Part shown: one piece after another, positions 59,741 through 64,000 of the stretch
How positions within the stretch are numbered: the stretch's first letter is position 1
How the letters are laid out: the number at the start of each line of letters is the position of its first letter
Assembly (NCBI GenBank): GCA_019420305.1
Contig: JAHZHL010000035.1
Coordinates: forward strand, 1-64,000
DNA length: 64,000 nt
Reading direction: 5' to 3'
Origin: Bacillota bacterium
Lineage (GTDB): Bacteria; Bacillota; Clostridia; Peptostreptococcales; Anaerovoracaceae
Position numbers and translations under genes: made by a program
Notes under the pieces: model-generated
Seen by the model: only the letters and a program-made list of their open reading frames with translations
Database searches by the model: none
What the model was told of the DNA's origin: nothing

Positions 59741-59756
59741 AGCAAATTCCATGCCA
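59741..59756 (-). promoter_or_regulatory. Sigma-54 promoter of the AEC permease gene
   Basis: TGGCAT-GGAAT-TTGCT on the minus strand, a full match to TGGCAY-N5-TTGCW. The start point should be near 59730, about 38 bases before the ATG. Confidence 0.85.
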
Positions 59757-59760
59757 ATAT

Positions 59761-59781
59761 AAAAAGGAGCCGATTGGCTCC
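59761..59781 (-). terminator. Terminator after the second sigma-54 activator gene
   Basis: GGAGCC-GATT-GGCTCC stem-loop followed on the minus strand by five T residues (59765-59761), immediately before the permease sigma-54 promoter. It separates the two transcription units. Confidence 0.85.
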
Positions 59782-59798
59782 CCCCTTTTACGCAGATA

Positions 59799-61208
59799 TT
59801 ATTTAATATTATATTTATTCATTTTCCGCACGATTGTAGACTGATCCATTTTAAGTACTGCCGCGATTTTACGACTGGAACCATACTTTTCCTTAGCGTT
59901 GATTAGAATCTGTCGCTCGTATTCTTCCAGCATTTGTGATAATCCCTGTCCCTGTGACGATTCTTCCCGAATTTCGGCTTTCAGCCATGGAATATCATCT
60001 AGCTGCAAATACTCATTATTGCTCAAAACCACCATATTCTCCAACGTATTTCGCAGTTCCCGCACATTTCCCTTCCATGTATGAAGTTCCAACTCTTTCA
60101 CAACTTCAAAGCTTAATTTTTTCTCTTGCCCATACTGCCGGTTAAAACGTTTCAAAAAGTTCAGCGCCAAAGGAGCGATTTCATCAACCCTTTCCTTTAA
60201 ATTGGGCACTGCAATATTGATTACATTCAGCCGATAAAAAAGATCGGATCGAAAGGTTTTTTCTTTTACCATAGCTTCGAGACTCCTGTTCGTTGCCGCA
60301 ACAATCCTGACATCTACTGGAATTTCCTCACTGCTTCCCAGGCGGACGATGGTTCTGTTCTCCAGAACCCTTAATAACTTTACCTGCAGATTCAAACTCA
60401 TTTCTCCAATCTCATCCAAAAATAAAGTTCCGCCATTGCAGTTTTCTATAATTCCCTTTTTTCCACCTTTTATTCCGCCGGTGAAACTTCCTTCTTCATA
60501 GCCGAACAGTTCTGATTCCAGCAAGTTTTCTGGAACGGCTCCGCAATTAATCGTTATAAATGGTTTTTGATTTCGAAAACGATTTTTAATATGAAGATGC
60601 CTGGCAATCAACTCTTTTCCTACACCAGAATCTCCCGTAATCAGCACCGTCGTATCAAAAGATGCAACTTTTTCCGCAACCGCATAGATTTTTTGCATCT
60701 TTCGATTTTTTACAACAATCTCTTCATCGCCTTCATCTCTTTGCGCTTCTGACTGCTCTAAATATAACTTTTCCATTGCCTTTGCTTTTCCAAGTTCTTC
60801 CTTTAAGGCATAAATTTCTGAAATATCTCTTGTGTTTACAACAATTCTCTGAATTTTTCCTTCTTTAAAAATGGGGGTTCCCGTAGACATAACATGATTG
60901 CCATTTTTCGTAATATGATAAAAAGAAACTGGTTTTTTTCTTTCCAGCGCTAATAAGATTGCCGACTCTTTCATCCAGACCGGATTTATAAGCTCCCGAA
61001 TATTATGCCCTACAATTTCCCCTTTTTTAATTCCTGTATTTCGCACATAAGATTCATTTACAAATAAAACATTTCCTTCGCCATCGGAAAGAAGAATACC
61101 ATCAAACGAAGTCTCTACAATCATTTCAAAATCTTTTTCATCCCAACATGAACAATTCAAACCTGTATGCCTCTCCTCAGTTGCGTCCTTTTTCTGTTTT
61201 ATATCCAT
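59799..61208 (-). CDS. PAS-domain sigma-54-dependent activator (second copy, TyrR-like HTH)
   Basis: A 469-residue enhancer-binding protein. N-terminal PAS domain at residues about 25-135 (VETSFDGILLSDGEGNVLFVN, PVSFYHITKNGNH). The AAA+ domain has Walker A GDSGVGKELIA, the sigma-54 loop as GSFTGG rather than GAFTGA (two changes), and Walker B GGTLFLDEIGEM. The C-terminal HTH is SSRKIAAVLKMDQSTIVRKM. The start has GGGAG upstream. It lies between the TRAP transporter and the permease/dehydratase genes, both of which have sigma-54 promoters, so it is their probable activator, sensing a ligand through PAS. Confidence 0.92.
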   Translation of the reverse strand: MDIKQKKDATEERHTGLNCSCWDEKDFEMIVETSFDGILLSDGEGNVLFVNESYVRNTGIKKGEIVGHNIRELINPVWMKESAILLALERKKPVSFYHITKNGNHVMSTGTPIFKEGKIQRIVVNTRDISEIYALKEELGKAKAMEKLYLEQSEAQRDEGDEEIVVKNRKMQKIYAVAEKVASFDTTVLITGDSGVGKELIARHLHIKNRFRNQKPFITINCGAVPENLLESELFGYEEGSFTGGIKGGKKGIIENCNGGTLFLDEIGEMSLNLQVKLLRVLENRTIVRLGSSEEIPVDVRIVAATNRSLEAMVKEKTFRSDLFYRLNVINIAVPNLKERVDEIAPLALNFLKRFNRQYGQEKKLSFEVVKELELHTWKGNVRELRNTLENMVVLSNNEYLQLDDIPWLKAEIREESSQGQGLSQMLEEYERQILINAKEKYGSSRKIAAVLKMDQSTIVRKMNKYNIK

Positions 61209-61505
61209 TAATACTCCCTCACATTCTGTATGTCCGAAATATTTAACAAACTCTGACTATTTGTTCTTTGTTCAACAGGAAAAGGATTATTTATCTTCAG
61301 GTAAAATCGCTACTTTCATTTTTATCTATAATACCTCTTGAGAAAGGCATTCGTCAAGAATTCGACCTTAATTACCTTATTTTTCCTATTGTACAGACGT
61401 TTTTATTAGCACAAATGGCTGGTTATTGCGCGGAAACAATAACCAGCCTATAGCCATCCACCTCTGGCTTCGCTGCACCAGCCTTTTATAGTATTTTATA
61501 TTCCG
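61209..61505. other. Regulatory gap between the TRAP operon and the activator gene
   Basis: This 297-base stretch holds a probable sigma-70 promoter for the activator (TTGACG at 61357-61352, TATTAT at 61333-61328 on minus, spacer 18) and the inverted repeat at 61417-61448. I see no gene and no sigma-54 element in it. Confidence 0.5.
61417..61448 (-). terminator. Inverted repeat after the TRAP operon
   Basis: GGCTGGTTATTG and CAATAACCAGCC are perfect 12-base arms around an 8-base loop, 58 bases after the dctM stop. There is only a weak T run, so termination is probable but not certain. Confidence 0.6.
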
Positions 61506-62771
61506 TCAGAGAAACATTAGCGAAATTTGTGGTATATACGTAATGATAAACAAACAGCCAACCAATATCAAAAATGGTACAAGTATATGTTTCAGCATTC
61601 GTTCCATACTTACGTTGCATGCTGCCGACGCAACAAAGAGACTGCACCCGTATGGCGGTGTAACCAGACCAATCAGCAGATTGATTGTCATTACAATTCC
61701 AAAATGTACCGGATCGATACCAAATTCCACTACAGTTGGTAACAACATCGGTGCCAAAATTGTTGTAGCCGGAATATTATCTACTACACAGCCAATTAAC
61801 AGCAGTGCCAGATTAATAATCAACAGGAAAATAATTTTATTATCTGTAAGATTTACCAGCAGTTCTGTAAGATGAACCGGAATTCGCGCCAAACTCAGAT
61901 ATGCAGCAAATCCTGTCGATATTCCCAGCAGGAATGTTGTAATTCCATTTACGACTGCGGTATTCACAAAAGCATCATAGATTCCCTTCAAATCAATCTC
62001 TCTATAGCAGACTACACTTACGACAATTGAATATACAACTGCTACAACGGCTGCTTCCGTGGGTGTAAAAATGCCTGCATAAATACCTCCAAGGATAATA
62101 ACCGGGGCAATCAGTGCCCATTTTGCTTCCCAAATTGTTGCCAGTGCTTTCTTGGGCGGCACCTTTTCTGCTTTCTGATATCCTCTTTTCTTGCAAATAA
62201 AGTAGTTACCAATAATCAAACCAATTCCAATCAGGACTCCAGGAGCAACACCTGCAAGGAATAAATCTCCCACAGAAGTCCCTGTTACACATCCATAAAT
62301 TACAAGTGGAATACTTGGAGGGATTACTGCGCCAAGTGTTCCTGCACAGGCGGAGAAAACAGCACTGTAGCCTCTGTCATACCCGCGCTTTACCATCTGC
62401 GGCACCATGATACTTCCCACAGCAGATACAGTTGCCAGCGAGGATCCGGTCAGTGCGCCAAAGAACATAGAAGCAACACCTACTACTGCCCCCAGACCTC
62501 CTACAAAGGAGCCTACAAAGGCAGCCGCACAATCGATAAGCCGTTTTGCAATCCCACCTACGCTCATTACCGTTCCTGCGAGGATAAAAAACGGAATTGC
62601 CATCATAGAAAAGGAATCAATACCTGTCGTTGAGTAATGCGCCAAAATCATCAAATCCAAATCGGAAAACGCCAACATTGTCACAATTGTTGCTCCGCCG
62701 ATACACAATCCTACTGGAACGGAAATAAACAACAGGACAAACAGCACAAGAAACAATATAATCATTTCCAT
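61506..62771 (-). CDS. dctM: TRAP transporter large permease (DctM type)
   Basis: A 421-residue membrane subunit with about 12 helices. Characteristic segments are MMAIPFFILAGTVMSVGGIAKRL, SMFFGALTGSSLATVSAVGSIM, IPPSIPLVIYG and IVMTINLLIGLVTPPYGCSLFVA. It forms the Na+-driven channel with DctQ, fed by the DctP binding protein. GGAGG precedes the ATG, which is one base past the dctQ stop. TRAP systems carry C4-dicarboxylates and many other organic acids. Confidence 0.95.
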   Translation of the reverse strand: MEMIILFLVLFVLLFISVPVGLCIGGATIVTMLAFSDLDLMILAHYSTTGIDSFSMMAIPFFILAGTVMSVGGIAKRLIDCAAAFVGSFVGGLGAVVGVASMFFGALTGSSLATVSAVGSIMVPQMVKRGYDRGYSAVFSACAGTLGAVIPPSIPLVIYGCVTGTSVGDLFLAGVAPGVLIGIGLIIGNYFICKKRGYQKAEKVPPKKALATIWEAKWALIAPVIILGGIYAGIFTPTEAAVVAVVYSIVVSVVCYREIDLKGIYDAFVNTAVVNGITTFLLGISTGFAAYLSLARIPVHLTELLVNLTDNKIIFLLIINLALLLIGCVVDNIPATTILAPMLLPTVVEFGIDPVHFGIVMTINLLIGLVTPPYGCSLFVASAACNVSMERMLKHILVPFLILVGCLFIITYIPQISLMFL

Positions 62772-62772
62772 A

Positions 62773-63258
62773 TTACGCCACCTCCTCTTTCTTCGCGGTC
62801 CAGTTGAGCCACATATCCTTTATGACTCTTATTGCCATCAGGAAACAGCTGAGTGGTACCGCTCCGTACATGATGAACTTCGGCATTCCCAGAGCAGGCG
62901 TTACTCCACCCATGGACATTACATGCTCTACTACCTGTACACCATTTACACAAAGGACAACCAAAATCACTAATGTACACAAATCACTAAGCAGTAACAT
63001 CGCCTTTCTCACATTTCCTTTTAATCGGTCTGTAATAATTGTAATTTTAATATGTTCCCCTTTTTTCTGGCCCAGACTGATACCAATCCAGGAACTCCAT
63101 ATGAACAGAATTCTTGCGAGTTCTTCCGACCAGGACAGAGAATAATTTGCAAGGAACCGCAAACATACCTGCGCAAAAATTAGGATTACCATAGCCGCAA
63201 TCAGTACAACCAGAAAAATTTCTTCGAATTTGTTATAAATCTTTATTATTTTCTTCAT
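62773..63258 (-). CDS. dctQ: TRAP transporter small permease (DctQ type)
   Basis: A 161-residue four-helix membrane protein. Seen are IFLVVLIAAMVILIFAQVCL, LSWSEELARILFIWSSWIGISLG and GTAPYMMNFG-equivalent late helix (KFIMYGAVPLSCFLMAIRV). The start at 63258 has AAGGTG five bases upstream; a GTG three codons earlier overlaps that site. It lies between dctP and dctM. Confidence 0.93.
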   Translation of the reverse strand: MKKIIKIYNKFEEIFLVVLIAAMVILIFAQVCLRFLANYSLSWSEELARILFIWSSWIGISLGQKKGEHIKITIITDRLKGNVRKAMLLLSDLCTLVILVVLCVNGVQVVEHVMSMGGVTPALGMPKFIMYGAVPLSCFLMAIRVIKDMWLNWTAKKEEVA

Positions 63259-63268
63259 ATCGCTCACC

Positions 63269-64000
63269 TTAAACTCGCTGATTCTGCACGGCGTCTAAGA
63301 TCTGCTGCACATACTCATCACCGATTTCTTCCCGACATTGCTCGTAAACCGGCTCTACAGCCTTTCGCCACTCCGTTTTATCTTCAATACGAGTAATTTG
63401 TGTTCCTCCCTGCTCCATTAGTTCAAGATATTCCTCTTCCATATCGAAGGCTTCTGTTCTCTGATAGTCAACCAGACATTCATCCGCACCCTTCTGGATA
63501 ATCTGGAATAAATCTTCAGGCAGGTTTTCCATATAACTCTTATCTGCAAGCATAATAGAATTGCAGTATACGATACCTATATAGGAATAATAATCCTGTA
63601 CTTCATAGAGTTTATTTATATAAGTGAGTCCAGGAGCATTATCCTGCCCATCAACTGTTCCCTGTTGCAATCCTGTATATAATTCCGTAAAGGACATTGG
63701 TGTCGGATTTGCTCCCAAGGCCTGGAATGTCCTAATATAAATATCACTCTGCATTACTCTAATTTTTAATCCATCCATATCCTCAACGCTTTTTACAGGA
63801 TGTTTTGAATTCGAGACCCCTCTGGCGCCATCGTACTGATATCCCGCACAGTAGAATCCGTTTTCATCAAGCCATTTTTCATAAATTTCCCCAGCTTCTC
63901 CGTTTAGTGCCGCATCCATCTCTTCCTTACTATCGAATAGGAACGGCAAATCAAGCAGCTCTAGTCTCTTATCATAGGTTGACATATTAGAAGTAGGCGC
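63269..64000 (-). CDS. dctP: TRAP transporter substrate-binding protein (DctP type), partial
   Basis: The C-terminal 243 codons of a DctP-family solute receptor; the N-terminus and signal peptide lie beyond the window end, because the frame is open to 64000. Conserved segments are the DLPFLFDSKEEMDAALNG region, the substrate-anchoring GLKIRVMQSDIYIRTFQALGANPTPMSF (Arg contacts the carboxylate) and ELYTGLQQGTVDGQDNAP. The organic acid bound cannot be named from this part. First gene of dctPQM. Confidence 0.92.
   Translation of the reverse strand, partial: APTSNMSTYDKRLELLDLPFLFDSKEEMDAALNGEAGEIYEKWLDENGFYCAGYQYDGARGVSNSKHPVKSVEDMDGLKIRVMQSDIYIRTFQALGANPTPMSFTELYTGLQQGTVDGQDNAPGLTYINKLYEVQDYYSYIGIVYCNSIMLADKSYMENLPEDLFQIIQKGADECLVDYQRTEAFDMEEEYLELMEQGGTQITRIEDKTEWRKAVEPVYEQCREEIGDEYVQQILDAVQNQRV

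Noticed and set aside
1..64000. CRISPR arrays, rRNA, tRNA, prophage or integrative-element modules
   Set aside because: I saw no regularly spaced direct repeats, no cloverleaf-like tRNA, no rRNA segments and no integrase; the only mobile element I can support is the group II intron.

Overview
The window looks like a chromosomal segment of an obligately anaerobic, amino-acid-fermenting Clostridia member. The evidence is the complete oxidative ornithine pathway with B12-dependent aminomutase, the oxygen-sensitive 2-hydroxyacyl-CoA dehydratase, the molybdenum aldehyde oxidoreductase, strong AGGAGG-type ribosome binding sites, frequent TTG/GTG starts, and two sigma-54 activators. I cannot name the genus from sequence alone.

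Layout. 1-5.7 kb (minus strand): molybdenum cofactor (Moco) operon moeA, moeA-PBP fusion, moaA, moaC, mogA, MOSC. 5.8-6.8 kb: GIY-YIG protein and a membrane-anchored amidase. 6.8-19.1 kb (minus): ornithine catabolism (ord, ortA, ortB, oraS, oraE, a nuclease-like gene, glmL, orr) with a near-consensus sigma-54 promoter and palindromes, then the PAS-type sigma-54 activator, then a second ornithine/alanine racemase paralogue co-transcribed with an acyl-CoA synthetase. 21-24.2 kb: AI-2E family transporter and a group II intron sitting just behind a terminator. 24.3-28.8 kb: a 1506-residue secreted multidomain protein with two repeated operators upstream. 29-39.5 kb: a divergent locus of the Desulfovibrio DVU_1551-1559 type, with the aldehyde oxidoreductase (behind a likely Moco riboswitch), a flavin/Fe-S oxidoreductase and a small redox protein on plus, and maturation/accessory genes on minus. 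39.5-43.3 kb: TPP-riboswitch thiamine operon thiC-thiM-thiE-thiD. 43.3-49.7 kb: radA, an Rpn-like nuclease, tandem terC genes behind a yybP-ykoY manganese riboswitch, and an EF-G-like GTPase. 49.8-58.5 kb (minus): an eight-gene operon joining a 2-hydroxyacyl-CoA dehydratase with its activator to 3-hydroxyacyl-CoA dehydrogenase, crotonase, thiolase, CoA-transferase and an iron alcohol dehydrogenase. 58.7-64 kb (minus): AEC permease, second sigma-54 activator, and a TRAP transporter cut by the window end.

How it works together. The Moco operon can supply the aldehyde oxidoreductase, whose own leader probably senses Moco. The ornithine operon and the 2-hydroxyacyl-CoA operon are parallel catabolic modules, each with a -24/-12 promoter, TGCAAA/TTTGCA-containing palindromes upstream and an adjacent PAS-AAA-HTH activator. 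The second module is the best candidate for an undescribed system: its enzymes in sequence would import a 2-hydroxy acid, activate it with CoA, move the hydroxyl from C2 to C3 through an enoyl-CoA, oxidise it and cleave it to acetyl-CoA. The substrate is not readable from the sequence.
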